From positions 56,782 through 120,781 of the forward strand of contig NZ_JALJZY010000008.1 in the NCBI RefSeq assembly GCF_024171525.1: 64,000 bases of DNA, in the 5' to 3' direction. Made by a program: the position numbers and the translations under genes. This document shows positions 8,888 to 18,132 of this stretch, in pieces. The notes under the pieces are model-generated. The model worked only from the letters and a program-made list of their open reading frames with translations, was not told where the DNA came from and did not search any database. Source of the stretch: Neisseriaceae bacterium HSC-16F19 (GTDB taxonomy: Bacteria > Pseudomonadota > Gammaproteobacteria > Burkholderiales > Neisseriaceae). How positions within the stretch are numbered: position 1 is the first letter of the stretch; every line of letters starts with the position of its first letter.

Positions 8888-10582
8888 ATGAAAGTCACCA
8901 CCCGTTTCAATCCCAAACTGTATGAACTGATGTCCGGCTACAACCGCACGCGCTTTGTCAAAGACCTGGGCGCGGGGCTGACGGTGAGCGTGGTGGCGCT
9001 GCCCTTGGCCATGGCTTTTGCCATTGCTTCGGGGCTGACCCCGCAGGCGGGCCTGTTTACCGCCATCATCGCCGGTTTTCTGATTTCGCTCTTCAGCGGC
9101 TCGCGCGTGCAAATCGGCGGCCCGGCGGGGGCGTTTATCGTGATTGTGTACGGCATCGTCGGGCAATACGGCGTCGGCGGCCTGCTCTTGGCCACGCTGA
9201 TGTCGGGGGTAATGCTGTGGATCATGGGCTTTTTGCGCATGGGGGTGCTGATCAAATTCATCCCCGTGGCGGTGATTATCGGCTTTACCAACGGCATAGC
9301 GGTGCTGATTGCCTTGTCGCAAATCAAGGATTTCCTCGGCCTGCGCATCGAGGGCAGTGCTCCGGCGGAGTTTTTCGCGCTGATGCAGACCCTGTGGCAG
9401 GCGCTGCCGACCTGGAACGGCGCCGCACTGGCGGTATCGCTCTTGTCCTTGGGCATTATCATAGTCTGGCAATATGTAATGGCGCGCAAAGTCACCCTGC
9501 CGGGCGAGGCGGGCATGTTGCCACGGGTGTCCGGTTCGCTGGCGCTGATTCCCGGCTCCATTGTAGCCTTGGTGGTGGCGACTCTTGTGGTGTGGGCGGC
9601 GGATTTGCCGGTGGATACCATAGGCAGCCGTTTCGGCGGCATTCCGCAACAGCTGCCTGAATTCACCGTGCCCGATTACAGCTGGGAGGCGGTGAAAGGA
9701 CTGTTTTTGCCCGCGCTGACCTTGGCGGTGCTCGGCGCCATCGAGTCTTTGCTGTGTGCGCGCGTGGCCGACAGCCTGATCCGCGACAAACACGATTCCA
9801 ACCAAGAGCTCTTGGCGCAAGGCTTTGCCAATATGGTGGTGCCCTTCTTCGGCGGCATGCCCGCCACCGGCACCATCGCCCGCACCATGACCAATATCAA
9901 AAACGGCGGCAACAGCCCGGTGGCGGGCATGGTGCATGCCTTGGCGCTGCTTTTGGTGGTGTTGGTGGCCGCGCCTTTGGCGCAATATGTGCCCCTGCCG
10001 GCCTTAAGCGCCATTTTGATGTTTGTGGCGTGGAATATGGGCGAATGGCGCGAATTTGTGCGCCTGAAAAGCTTCCGCATGCCTTACCGCATTATTTTGC
10101 TGTCCGTGTTTGTGCTCACCGTGGTGGTGGATCTCACCGTGGCGGTGGAAGTGGGCATTTTCTTCGCCTGTTTTATCTTTATCTACCGCATTTCCAGCCT
10201 GACCACCGCGGAAACGGTGCGGCTGCCTGAAACGGTTATACCGGAAGGAATGGCACAGGAAGGCGTGGCGGTATACCGGCTCACCGGCGCGATTTTCTTC
10301 GGTGCGGTCAAACTGATAGACGATATGCTCGCCGCCCGACCGAGCCGGGCGTTGGTCTTGGATTGTGCGGCAGTGATTTATATCGACTCTTCCGGCGAGG
10401 AGTCTTTGGCGGAATTATTGGAGGAATACCAAGAGCGCGGCATTCCCATTGTGCTCTACGGCTTGCGCGAGCAGCCTACTGATATGTTACAGCGCACCGG
10501 CTGGCTGCAACGCGTGGGCGCGGAAAATGTGTGCGCCGATCAGGCAGCGCTGGCGCAGCGTTTGGCAGAGTTAACACAATGA
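8888..10582 (+). CDS. SulP-family inorganic anion transporter
   Basis: 564-residue inner-membrane transporter with about a dozen hydrophobic segments and a C-terminal cytoplasmic STAS domain. The SulP signature region is seen near the N-terminus (LPLAMAFAIASGLTPQAGLFTAI), with MPATGTIARTMTNIKNGG in the transmembrane core and RALVLDCAAVIYIDSSGEES in the STAS domain. Substrate could be sulfate or bicarbonate; the sequence does not decide. Start at ATG 8888 (MKVTTRFNPKLYELM) matches family N-termini; the longer frame from 8771 overlaps the divergent gene. Confidence 0.87.
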   Translation: MKVTTRFNPKLYELMSGYNRTRFVKDLGAGLTVSVVALPLAMAFAIASGLTPQAGLFTAIIAGFLISLFSGSRVQIGGPAGAFIVIVYGIVGQYGVGGLLLATLMSGVMLWIMGFLRMGVLIKFIPVAVIIGFTNGIAVLIALSQIKDFLGLRIEGSAPAEFFALMQTLWQALPTWNGAALAVSLLSLGIIIVWQYVMARKVTLPGEAGMLPRVSGSLALIPGSIVALVVATLVVWAADLPVDTIGSRFGGIPQQLPEFTVPDYSWEAVKGLFLPALTLAVLGAIESLLCARVADSLIRDKHDSNQELLAQGFANMVVPFFGGMPATGTIARTMTNIKNGGNSPVAGMVHALALLLVVLVAAPLAQYVPLPALSAILMFVAWNMGEWREFVRLKSFRMPYRIILLSVFVLTVVVDLTVAVEVGIFFACFIFIYRISSLTTAETVRLPETVIPEGMAQEGVAVYRLTGAIFFGAVKLIDDMLAARPSRALVLDCAAVIYIDSSGEESLAELLEEYQERGIPIVLYGLREQPTDMLQRTGWLQRVGAENVCADQAALAQRLAELTQ

Positions 10583-10684
10583 TGAGCGCCCCTATAGGCT
10601 GCCTGAAAACGGGTACAATACGGTTTTGCCGCCGGATACATGCCATTCGGCATCGGATAGATTAAATTTGAGAAAGAACACTTT

Positions 10685-11377
10685 ATGACTTTGGCCATTA
10701 TCGGCGCCATGCAGCCGGAACTGGATTTATTGCAATCCCGCTTGGAAAACGCCGCCACCACGCACGCGGGCAGTGTGGTGTTTCACCACGGCCGCTTAAA
10801 CGGACGTGAGGTGGTGCTGGTGTTGAGCGGCATCGGCAAGGTGAATGCGGCCATGGCCACGGCGCTGGTGATACAGCAGTTTAAGCCGCAATATGTGATC
10901 AACACCGGCAGCGCCGGCGGTTTGGCTGCGGGTATCCGCGTGGGTGATGTGGTGATTGGTACCGAGGCGGCGCATCACGATGTGGATGTGACCGTATTCG
11001 GTTATGCACCCGGCCAGGTGCCGCAGCAACCGGCGCGTTTTGGCGCCGATGAGCGCCTGGCCGCCGCCGCCGAACGGGCGGCCGCTGCGTTTGCCGGTGC
11101 CGCCGTGCACCGCGGCCTGGTGGTCAGCGGTGACCAGTTTGTGAACGACAGCGGTAAAATCGCCGCCATCCGCGGCCATTTTGCCGATGTGCAGGCGGTG
11201 GAAATGGAAGCGGCCGCCATCGCCCAGACCTGCCACCAGCAGGGTGTGCCCTTTGTGATTGTGCGCGCCGTTTCCGACGCCGCCGACGAAGAGGCCGGGC
11301 AGAGTTTCGAAGCCTTTTTGCAAACCGCTTCCGTGCATTCGGCCGAGATGGTGTGTGCTTTGGTGGCGGCGCTGTAA
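10685..11377 (+). CDS. mtnN: 5'-methylthioadenosine/S-adenosylhomocysteine nucleosidase
   Basis: Cleaves adenine from MTA and SAH, feeding methionine salvage and the activated methyl cycle. 230 residues with the family N-terminus LAIIGAMQPELDLL, the STGSAGG-like NTGSAGGLAAGIRVGDVVIG, GDQFVND and VEMEAAAIAQTC with the substrate-binding Met-Glu, and a catalytic Asp in VRAVSDAAD. Ribosome site GAGAAAG precedes the ATG. A DUS copy lies at 10600 upstream. Confidence 0.95.
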   Translation: MTLAIIGAMQPELDLLQSRLENAATTHAGSVVFHHGRLNGREVVLVLSGIGKVNAAMATALVIQQFKPQYVINTGSAGGLAAGIRVGDVVIGTEAAHHDVDVTVFGYAPGQVPQQPARFGADERLAAAAERAAAAFAGAAVHRGLVVSGDQFVNDSGKIAAIRGHFADVQAVEMEAAAIAQTCHQQGVPFVIVRAVSDAADEEAGQSFEAFLQTASVHSAEMVCALVAAL

Positions 11378-11385
11378 GCGGCTTT

Positions 11386-11394
11386 TGCTATAAT
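11386..11394 (+). promoter_or_regulatory. Possible extended -10 promoter for thrC
   Basis: TGcTATAAT just after the mtnN stop fits an extended -10 element. No -35 match is seen. It lies about 130 bases before thrC, with an inverted palindrome pair in the leader. Confidence 0.35.
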
Positions 11395-11420
11395 AAGCCA
11401 TCGCTTCCATTACAGTTCGG

Positions 11421-11481
11421 GTAGGTCGGCTCTCCGAGCCGACTTTGAATTTTGATGCGTCGGCTCGGAGAGCCGACCTAC
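11421..11481. repeat. Inverted pair of GTAG-headed palindromes (BIME-like)
   Basis: GTAGGTCGGCTCtCCGAGCC... (11421-11443) faces its exact inverse (11459-11481), separated by 15 bases. In RNA each half forms a hairpin or the two halves pair as one long stem. It sits in the thrC leader. Confidence 0.85.
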
Positions 11482-11524
11482 GGCAGAATGTTCATTGCTT
11501 TCCAAATATTAAAGGGGATATGCC

Positions 11525-12946
11525 ATGCAATACATCAGCACCCGCGGCCAATGCGGGCATTTCAGTTTCAGCGAGGCGCTGCTCACCGGTCTGGCGCCGG
11601 ATGGCGGTCTGTTGCTGCCCAAACACTATCCGCAAATCGACACCCGCACGCTGGCGCGCTGGCGGATTCTGTCTTATGCCGATCTGGCTTTTGAAATATT
11701 AAGCCTGTTTGCCACCGACATTCCCAGCGAAGACTTGCGCCGCATCGTGCGCAAAACCTATAACGCCGAGGTGTTCGGCAGCGAAGAAGTCACTCCGGTG
11801 CGCGCCCTGCGCGACGGCATCCGCATCCAGGGTCTTTCCAACGGTCCCACCTTGGCCTTTAAAGACATGGCCATGCAGCTGTTGGGCAATCTGTTTGAAT
11901 ATGTGCTGGCGCGCGAGGGCAAGACCCTCAATATCATCGGCGCCACCAGCGGCGATACCGGTTCCGCCGCCGAATACGCCCTGCGTGGCAAGGCGGGCAT
12001 CCATGTGTTTATGCTGTCGCCGCACGGCAAAATGAGTGCTTTCCAGCGTGCGCAGATGTACAGCCTCACCGACAAAAACATCCACAACATTGCCATCGAA
12101 GGCATGTTTGACGATTGCCAGGACATCATCAAAGCCCTGCAAAACGACGACCGCTTCAAAGAAGAATACCATTTGAGCACCGTCAATTCGATTAACTGGG
12201 GCCGCATTGCCGCGCAAATCGTCTATTACTTCAAAGGCTATTTCGAAGCCACCCAGAGCGAGCATGAAGAAGTGTCTTTCTGCGTGCCCAGCGGCAATTT
12301 CGGCAATATCTGCGCCGGACACATCGCCAAACAAATGGGCCTGCCCATCCGCCGCCTGATTCTGGCCACCAATGAAAACGACGTGCTGCACGACTTTTTC
12401 ACCACCGGCCGCTACAAACCGCGCGACACCGCCAATACCTGGGTGACGTCCAGCCCGTCCATGGACATTTCCAAGGCTTCCAATTTCGAGCGCTTTGTGT
12501 TTGACGTGATGGAGCGCGACGACGACCCCGTGCGCGCCTTGTGGGCGCAGGTGGATGCGGGCAAAGGTTTTGACTTGGGCGTGCATCTGGACGCAATCCG
12601 CAACCGTTACGGCTTTGTTTCCGGTAAAAGCCTGCATGCCGACCGCATCCGCACCATTGCCGAAGTCTATGCCGACGGCGACGGCCTCATCGACCCGCAC
12701 ACTGCCGACGGCGTAAAAGTGGCGCGCGAACTGCGCCAAGCGGACGAGAAAATCATCTGCCTGGAAACCGCCTTGCCGGCCAAATTCGCCGAAACCATCG
12801 TCGAAGCCGTGGGTGGGGATGTGGCCATTCCGCGCCCGGCGGCATTGGCCAATCTGGAGCAGCTGCCGCAGCATGTGACCGTGCTGCCCAATAATGCCGC
12901 CGCGGTGAAAATGGTGATTAAAGAGCGTTTGGACGGCGCGGTTTAA
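11525..12946 (+). CDS. thrC: Threonine synthase
   Basis: PLP enzyme converting O-phosphohomoserine to threonine, last step of the pathway. 473 residues, the long (class II-like) form. N-terminus MQYISTRGQCGHFSFSEALL is typical; the PLP lysine is in LAFKDMAMQLLGN near residue 117, the phosphate-binding TSGDTGSAA near 145. Ribosome site AAAGGGGA precedes ATG 11525. An inverted-DUS terminator follows. Stands alone, without hom or thrB. Confidence 0.96.
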   Translation: MQYISTRGQCGHFSFSEALLTGLAPDGGLLLPKHYPQIDTRTLARWRILSYADLAFEILSLFATDIPSEDLRRIVRKTYNAEVFGSEEVTPVRALRDGIRIQGLSNGPTLAFKDMAMQLLGNLFEYVLAREGKTLNIIGATSGDTGSAAEYALRGKAGIHVFMLSPHGKMSAFQRAQMYSLTDKNIHNIAIEGMFDDCQDIIKALQNDDRFKEEYHLSTVNSINWGRIAAQIVYYFKGYFEATQSEHEEVSFCVPSGNFGNICAGHIAKQMGLPIRRLILATNENDVLHDFFTTGRYKPRDTANTWVTSSPSMDISKASNFERFVFDVMERDDDPVRALWAQVDAGKGFDLGVHLDAIRNRYGFVSGKSLHADRIRTIAEVYADGDGLIDPHTADGVKVARELRQADEKIICLETALPAKFAETIVEAVGGDVAIPRPAALANLEQLPQHVTVLPNNAAAVKMVIKERLDGAV

Positions 12947-12965
12947 ACCTTGTCCTGCGTTTAAA

Positions 12966-13004
12966 ACATTTCAGGCAGCCTTTAAGGCTGCCTGAAATGT
13001 TTTT
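12966..13004. terminator. Inverted DUS pair between thrC and fumC
   Basis: ACATTTCAGGCAGCC and GGCTGCCTGAAATGT surround a short TTTAA loop, with TTTTT after. Bidirectional terminator for convergent thrC and fumC. Confidence 0.85.
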
Positions 13005-13022
13005 ATACGATTCAAAACAAGT

Positions 13023-14411
13023 TTAACGCGGCGCCACCATATCTTCCGGTTTCACCCACGCATCAAATTCTTCTCCCGTCAGCAGGCCCAGTTCGATGGC
13101 GGTTTCGCGCAAAGACCGGTTATTGCGGTAGGCGGTTTTGGCTACTTTGGCGGCGTTTTCATAGCCGATATGGCGGTTGAGCGCGGTGACCAGCATCAGG
13201 GAGTGGTGCAGGAAATGGTCGATTTTTTCCGGCACCGGCTCTATGCCCGCGGCGCAATGCTGGTTAAAGCTGTTGCAGGCATCGCCCAAGAGGCGCACGG
13301 ATTGCAGCAGGTTGTAGCCGATGACCGGCATATACACGTTCAACTCAAAATTGCCCGCCGCCCCGGCCATGCCGATGGTGACGTCGTTGCCGAATACTTG
13401 GCAGCACACCATGGTCAGCGCCTCGCATTGGGTGGGATTGACCTTGCCGGGCATGATGGAGGATCCGGGCTCGTTTTCGGGAATGCGGATTTCGCCCAGA
13501 CCGCAACGCGGGCCGGAGGCCAGCCAGCGCACATCGTTGGCGATTTTGTTGAGGCTGGCGGCCAGGGTCTTGAGTGCGCCGGAGGCATAGACGCAGGCAT
13601 CGCGCCCGGCCAGGGCTTCAAATTTGTTTGGTGCGGTAACAAAGGGCAGGCCGGTCAGCTTGGCCAGCTCTGCCGCGGCTTTGGCGGCATAGTCCGGATG
13701 GCTGTTGAGCCCGGTGCCGACGGCGGTGCCGCCCAAGGGCAGCTCGTACAAATCGCGCAGCGCATCTTGCAGCCGTGCCAGACCGTGATCCAGCTGCGAG
13801 ACATAGCCGGAGAATTCCTGTCCCAAAGTGAGCGGGGTGGCGTCCTGCAAATGGGTGCGGCCGATTTTGACGATGGAAGCAAAATCCTGCGCCTTGGCCG
13901 CGAGGGTGTCGCGCAGGGCGGTAACGGCGGGCAGCAGCAGACGGTTGATTTCTATTGCCGCGGCCACATGGATGGCGGTGGGGAAGGAGTCGTTGGTGGA
14001 TTGGGCGTGGTTGACGTGGTCGTTGGGATGTACCGGCTGATAGGCGGCCAGACCCGTACCGGCCAGTTCGTTGGCGCGGTTGGCCAGCACCTCGTTCATA
14101 TTCATATTCGACTGCGTGCCGGAGCCGGTTTGCCATACCACCAGCGGAAACTGATGGTTGAGGCTGCCTGAAAGCACATCGTCGGCGGCCTTAAGGATTA
14201 AATCCGCCTGCGCGGGCGCAATGCGGCCGAGTTCGGCATTGCTTTTGGCGGCGGCTTTTTTCACCAGCGCCATGGCGTGTATCAGCGGCAGCGGCAGGGT
14301 TTCGCCGCCGATTTTGAAATTGTCTCGGCTGCGCTGGGTTTGCGCGCCCCAATAGGCATCGGCGGGCACTTCGACTTCGCCCATGGTGTCGTGTTCGGTG
14401 CGGGTGCTCAT
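13023..14411 (-). CDS. fumC: Class II fumarate hydratase
   Basis: Oxygen-stable, iron-free fumarase interconverting fumarate and malate in the TCA cycle. 462 residues, the usual FumC size. The lyase-superfamily signature GSSIMPGKVNP is near residue 317, the substrate segments TGSGTQSNMN and GRTHLQDATP near 100 and 187. Start at ATG 14411 has AGGAGA upstream; the ATG at 14435 is not needed. Lies downstream of the rnfB-like gene with a DUS copy in the gap, so it may have its own promoter. Confidence 0.96.
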   Translation of the reverse strand: MSTRTEHDTMGEVEVPADAYWGAQTQRSRDNFKIGGETLPLPLIHAMALVKKAAAKSNAELGRIAPAQADLILKAADDVLSGSLNHQFPLVVWQTGSGTQSNMNMNEVLANRANELAGTGLAAYQPVHPNDHVNHAQSTNDSFPTAIHVAAAIEINRLLLPAVTALRDTLAAKAQDFASIVKIGRTHLQDATPLTLGQEFSGYVSQLDHGLARLQDALRDLYELPLGGTAVGTGLNSHPDYAAKAAAELAKLTGLPFVTAPNKFEALAGRDACVYASGALKTLAASLNKIANDVRWLASGPRCGLGEIRIPENEPGSSIMPGKVNPTQCEALTMVCCQVFGNDVTIGMAGAAGNFELNVYMPVIGYNLLQSVRLLGDACNSFNQHCAAGIEPVPEKIDHFLHHSLMLVTALNRHIGYENAAKVAKTAYRNNRSLRETAIELGLLTGEEFDAWVKPEDMVAPR

Positions 14412-14509
14412 GACATTTTCTCCTGCGTGGACCAAAAGTCTGCATTTAAACAGTAATGAGAATAAATATCAAATAAAGTTTGCAGGCTGCCTGAAAAACG
14501 CAAACCGGA

Positions 14510-15349
14510 TTATTCGCCGTTTTCCGCCGCCTTGTGCGCTTTCAGCCACGCCAGTGCCGCGGCGCGTTCGGCTTCGTTGCCGTATTGCACATCGCGCTGG
14601 GCGCGGCGCAGGGCGGCGCGCTCTTGTTCGCGCTGCAATTGCTGTTGCTGGAAGTCGTTGCGGTTGGCGGTGCTTTGGCGCTGGGTCTGCTGTGCTTGCG
14701 CGCGCGCCATGGCTTGGGCGATGAGTTCGGTGGGATTGAGTTTGCGGCCGCTGTCGGTTTGCACGGCGGCAGCGGCATTGCCTTGCGCGGCAGCGCGCTT
14801 TTGTGCCAAACGGGCGGCTTTGGCGGCGGCTTGGCGTGCCAGACGGTCTTGGCGCTTGCGGTAGCGTTCCAGGGCGTAATCGGCAGCGCCGCGGCGCGGA
14901 TTGGCAGGGGCGGCAGCCACACCGGCGCGCGGCAGCCAGGCATCGGCCACGGGCACAAGTTCGATGCAGTCGACCGGGCAGGGCGGCACGCACAGTTCGC
15001 AGCCGGTGCATTCGTCGCTGATCACGCTGTGCATGTATTTGGTGGCACCGAGGATGGCATCGGTGGGGCAGGCTTTGATGCAGGCGGTGCAGCCGATGCA
15101 GGCGTCTTCGACAATGCGGGCAATCACTTTGGGCGCCGCGGCTTTGGCCGCATCGGCGGGCGGCAGGGGCGCGCGCTGGAGCAGGCCGGCCAAGTCGTGG
15201 ATAACGGTGTCGCCGCCGGGCGTACACAGATTGATGGCCGCCGTGCCCGCCGCCAGTGCGGCCGCATAGGGCGCGCAGCCCTCGTAACCGCATTGGCGGC
15301 ATTGGGTTTGCGGCAGCAGGTGTTCGATGGCGGCGGCGGAAACAGACAT
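14510..15349 (-). CDS. rnfB: RnfB-family ferredoxin-like electron transport protein
   Basis: 279-residue iron-sulfur protein. An N-terminal four-cysteine site (CRQCGYEGC, about residues 17-25 with a later CTPGG) binds one 4Fe-4S cluster; two ferredoxin motifs follow (CIGCTACIKACP near 84 and CTGCELCVPPCP near 113). The C-terminal 140 residues are Ala/Arg/Gln-rich and probably helical. There is no membrane anchor and no other rnf gene nearby, so it is an orphan RnfB-like protein of the type found across Neisseriaceae rather than part of a complete Rnf complex here. Confidence 0.85.
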   Translation of the reverse strand: MSVSAAAIEHLLPQTQCRQCGYEGCAPYAAALAAGTAAINLCTPGGDTVIHDLAGLLQRAPLPPADAAKAAAPKVIARIVEDACIGCTACIKACPTDAILGATKYMHSVISDECTGCELCVPPCPVDCIELVPVADAWLPRAGVAAAPANPRRGAADYALERYRKRQDRLARQAAAKAARLAQKRAAAQGNAAAAVQTDSGRKLNPTELIAQAMARAQAQQTQRQSTANRNDFQQQQLQREQERAALRRAQRDVQYGNEAERAAALAWLKAHKAAENGE

Positions 15350-15438
15350 GGGGCAGGGTGCGGGGCTGAAAAAAGCGCCATTTTATAACAATTGCCGCCC
15401 TACCGCCCATGCGGCCGCTGGCGTACAATTCGCCCCTT

Positions 15439-17898
15439 ATGGAAAAAGAACACTGTTTTCACTGCGGGCTGGACGTGCCCGCAGAAACCGATTTGCCGGT
15501 CGAATTTGAAGGCCGGGCGCATCCGACCTGCTGCCACGGTTGCCAGGCCGTGGCCGAGAGCATTATTTCTGCCGGGCTGGGTCATTATTACCACCAGCGC
15601 ACCGCCGAGGCGCAACAGGCCGCCCTGCCGCCGCCGGAAATGCTCGACCGTCTCAAGCTTTATGATTTGCCGCAGGTGCAGGCGGGCTTTGTGGAAGTGC
15701 TGCCTGAAAACCGTCGCGAGGCGGTGCTGATGCTCTCCGGCATCACCTGTGCCGCCTGCGTGTGGCTGATTGAGCAGCAATTGCTGCGTCTGCCCGGCGT
15801 ATTGAGTGCCGACATCAATTACAGCACCGAACGCGTGCGTGTGGCCTGGGACAACAGCCGCACCGCGCTCTCCGACATCCTCCTGCTGATACACCGCACC
15901 GGTTACAGCGCCGCCCCTTATGATGCGCAAAAAGTCGAAGCCGCGGCGCAGAAGCAGCGCAAAACCGCGCTGGTGCGGCTGTGGGTGGCGGGGCTCTCGA
16001 TGATGCAGGTGATGATGTATGTCTATCCCACTTATTTTTACGGCGATATTGAGGAGCCGTTTTTGTGGCTTTTGCATTGGGCCAGCATGGTGCTGACCGT
16101 GCCGGTGATGCTGTATTCTGCAGTGCCGTTTTATCAGGGCGCCTGGCGCGACTGGCGCAACCGCCGCGTGGGCATGGATACGCCGGTGGCGCTGGCCATA
16201 GTTGCCGCCTTTGCCGCCAGCCTGTATGCCTTGCTGCGCAAACAGCCCGAAGGCGTGTATTTCGATTCCATTTCCATGTTTGTGTTTCTGCTCCTGGGCG
16301 GCCGCTATCTGGAGCAGGCGGCACGGCGCAAAGCTGCCGGGGCCACCGAAAAACTGGTCAAACTGGTGCCGGCCTTTTGTCACCGGCTGCCTGAATATCC
16401 GCACAACGAAAAAACCGAAGAAGGCGTGGTGGCGCAATTGCAGCCCGGCGATGTGCTGCTGGTGAAACCGGGCGAGGTGATTCCGGTGGACGGCACCGTG
16501 CTCTCCGGCGACAGCGCCGTCAACGAGGCCATGCTCACCGGCGAGAGCCTGCCGCTGGCCAAACAGGCGGGCGACACCGTGGTGGCGGGCACGCTCAATA
16601 CCGCCAGCCCGCTGATTGTGCGTACCCAGCAAGTGGGCAGCGACACGCGTTTGTCGCACATCGTGCGCCTGCTCGACCGCGCCCTGGCGCAAAAACCGCG
16701 CGTGGCCGAACTGGCCGACCGTTATGCCTCGTGGTTTGTGGCCGGATTGCTGGTATTGGCGGCGGCGGTCTTTGCCGCGTGGACTTGGGCCGCAGGCAGC
16801 GAACGCGCGCTGTGGGTGACGGTGTCGCTGCTGGTGGCCACCTGTCCGTGTGCCTTGTCGCTGGCCACACCGGCGGCGCTGGCGGCCAGTACCGGCCGCT
16901 TGGCGGGCGAGGGCGTGCTGATTGCGCGCGGCCATGCGCTGGAGACTTTGGCGCAGGTAAGCGATGTGGTATGGGACAAAACCGGCACCCTCACCGAAGG
17001 GCGCTTGAGCGTCATCGACATTTTGACTACCGAAAGTGGCAACACCGACTTGGCGGTGGCGGTGGCGCAGGCTTTGGAGGCCCAGTCCGAACATCCGCTG
17101 GCACAGGCTTTGTGCCGCCTGCCCGTACCGCAGGGCATCAGCGTGGACACGCGCGAACACCACAACCGTCCCGGCTACGGCATCCGCGCCCAAGTGAACG
17201 TGGACGGCCATACGCAAAACTGGGCCATCGGCCGTGCCGGTTTTGTGGCGGAGACCGCCGGGGTATTGCCGGAACTGCCGCAGGCGCAGCAACACCGCGG
17301 CAGTGTGGTGTATTTGGGCAATGAAGCCGGTTTTCAGGCAGCCTTTTTATTGCAGGACGACATCAAAGCGGGTGTGCCGCAACTGATGGCCGATTTGCGC
17401 CAACACCCTATCCGCTGCCATTTGCTCAGCGGCGACGGCCGCAATGCCGTGGCCCATGTGGCCGAAACCCTGCATATGGACGCCTTTGCCGCCGAGGCCG
17501 CGCCGGAAGACAAGCTCGCCTATGTACAAGCGCTGCAACAGCAGGGCCGCCGCGTGCTGATGGTGGGCGACGGCATCAACGATGCGCCGGTGCTGGCCCA
17601 GGCCGATGTGTCGGCGGCGGTGGGCAGCGGCGCCGATGTGGCGCGCGACGGTGCCGATGTGGTGCTGCTCAACGAAGATATGGCCGTGACCGGGCTGCTG
17701 CTGCAACAGGCACGCCGCACCCGCCGCATCATCCGCCAAAACCTGCTGTGGGCCATGGCGTATAATGCCGTGGCCGTACCCTTGGCCGCCGCAGGCATGG
17801 TCACCCCGTGGGTGGCGGCATTGGGCATGAGTTTGAGTTCCTTGCTCGTACTGAGCAATGCTTTGCGGCTGTTGGGTAAGGATAAGCGGGCCGTGTGA
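15439..17898 (+). CDS. ccoI: Cu+-transporting P-type ATPase, CcoI/FixI type
   Basis: 819-residue copper exporter probably supplying or clearing copper during cbb3 oxidase assembly. Domains in order: a cysteine-rich N-terminal metal site (CFHCG, CCHGC), an HMA domain with GITCAACVWLIE, paired hydrophobic segments, the actuator loop (LTGESLP), CPC in VATCPCALSLATP, phosphorylation site DKTGTLTEG and hinge GDGINDAPVLAQADVS. The N-terminal site plus HMA arrangement separates it from CopA. Start at ATG 15439 rather than the in-frame codon at 15409. The ccoNOQP genes are not in this window. Confidence 0.9.
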   Translation: MEKEHCFHCGLDVPAETDLPVEFEGRAHPTCCHGCQAVAESIISAGLGHYYHQRTAEAQQAALPPPEMLDRLKLYDLPQVQAGFVEVLPENRREAVLMLSGITCAACVWLIEQQLLRLPGVLSADINYSTERVRVAWDNSRTALSDILLLIHRTGYSAAPYDAQKVEAAAQKQRKTALVRLWVAGLSMMQVMMYVYPTYFYGDIEEPFLWLLHWASMVLTVPVMLYSAVPFYQGAWRDWRNRRVGMDTPVALAIVAAFAASLYALLRKQPEGVYFDSISMFVFLLLGGRYLEQAARRKAAGATEKLVKLVPAFCHRLPEYPHNEKTEEGVVAQLQPGDVLLVKPGEVIPVDGTVLSGDSAVNEAMLTGESLPLAKQAGDTVVAGTLNTASPLIVRTQQVGSDTRLSHIVRLLDRALAQKPRVAELADRYASWFVAGLLVLAAAVFAAWTWAAGSERALWVTVSLLVATCPCALSLATPAALAASTGRLAGEGVLIARGHALETLAQVSDVVWDKTGTLTEGRLSVIDILTTESGNTDLAVAVAQALEAQSEHPLAQALCRLPVPQGISVDTREHHNRPGYGIRAQVNVDGHTQNWAIGRAGFVAETAGVLPELPQAQQHRGSVVYLGNEAGFQAAFLLQDDIKAGVPQLMADLRQHPIRCHLLSGDGRNAVAHVAETLHMDAFAAEAAPEDKLAYVQALQQQGRRVLMVGDGINDAPVLAQADVSAAVGSGADVARDGADVVLLNEDMAVTGLLLQQARRTRRIIRQNLLWAMAYNAVAVPLAAAGMVTPWVAALGMSLSSLLVLSNALRLLGKDKRAV

Positions 17899-17974
17899 AG
17901 TTCGGGATGGGTGTGCCACTGCCTGACCGAATGACCGTACTGGGGCTGCCTGAACCGCCCTGGAACCGGGAAAT

Positions 17975-18012
17975 AAAAAAGCGTAACCACACTGTGGTTA
18001 CGCTTGATTTTT
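17975..18012. terminator. Bidirectional terminator between ccoI and tRNA-Ile
   Basis: AGCGTAACCAC pairs with GTGGTTACGCT across a three-base loop, with A-run on the left and T-run on the right, so it can terminate ccoI and the minus-strand tRNA. Confidence 0.88.
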
Positions 18013-18088
<76 letters not shown>

Positions 18089-18132
18089 CGAAAAAGTCGG
18101 CCATTTTAGCGGCAACGCCGATGGCGGGCAAG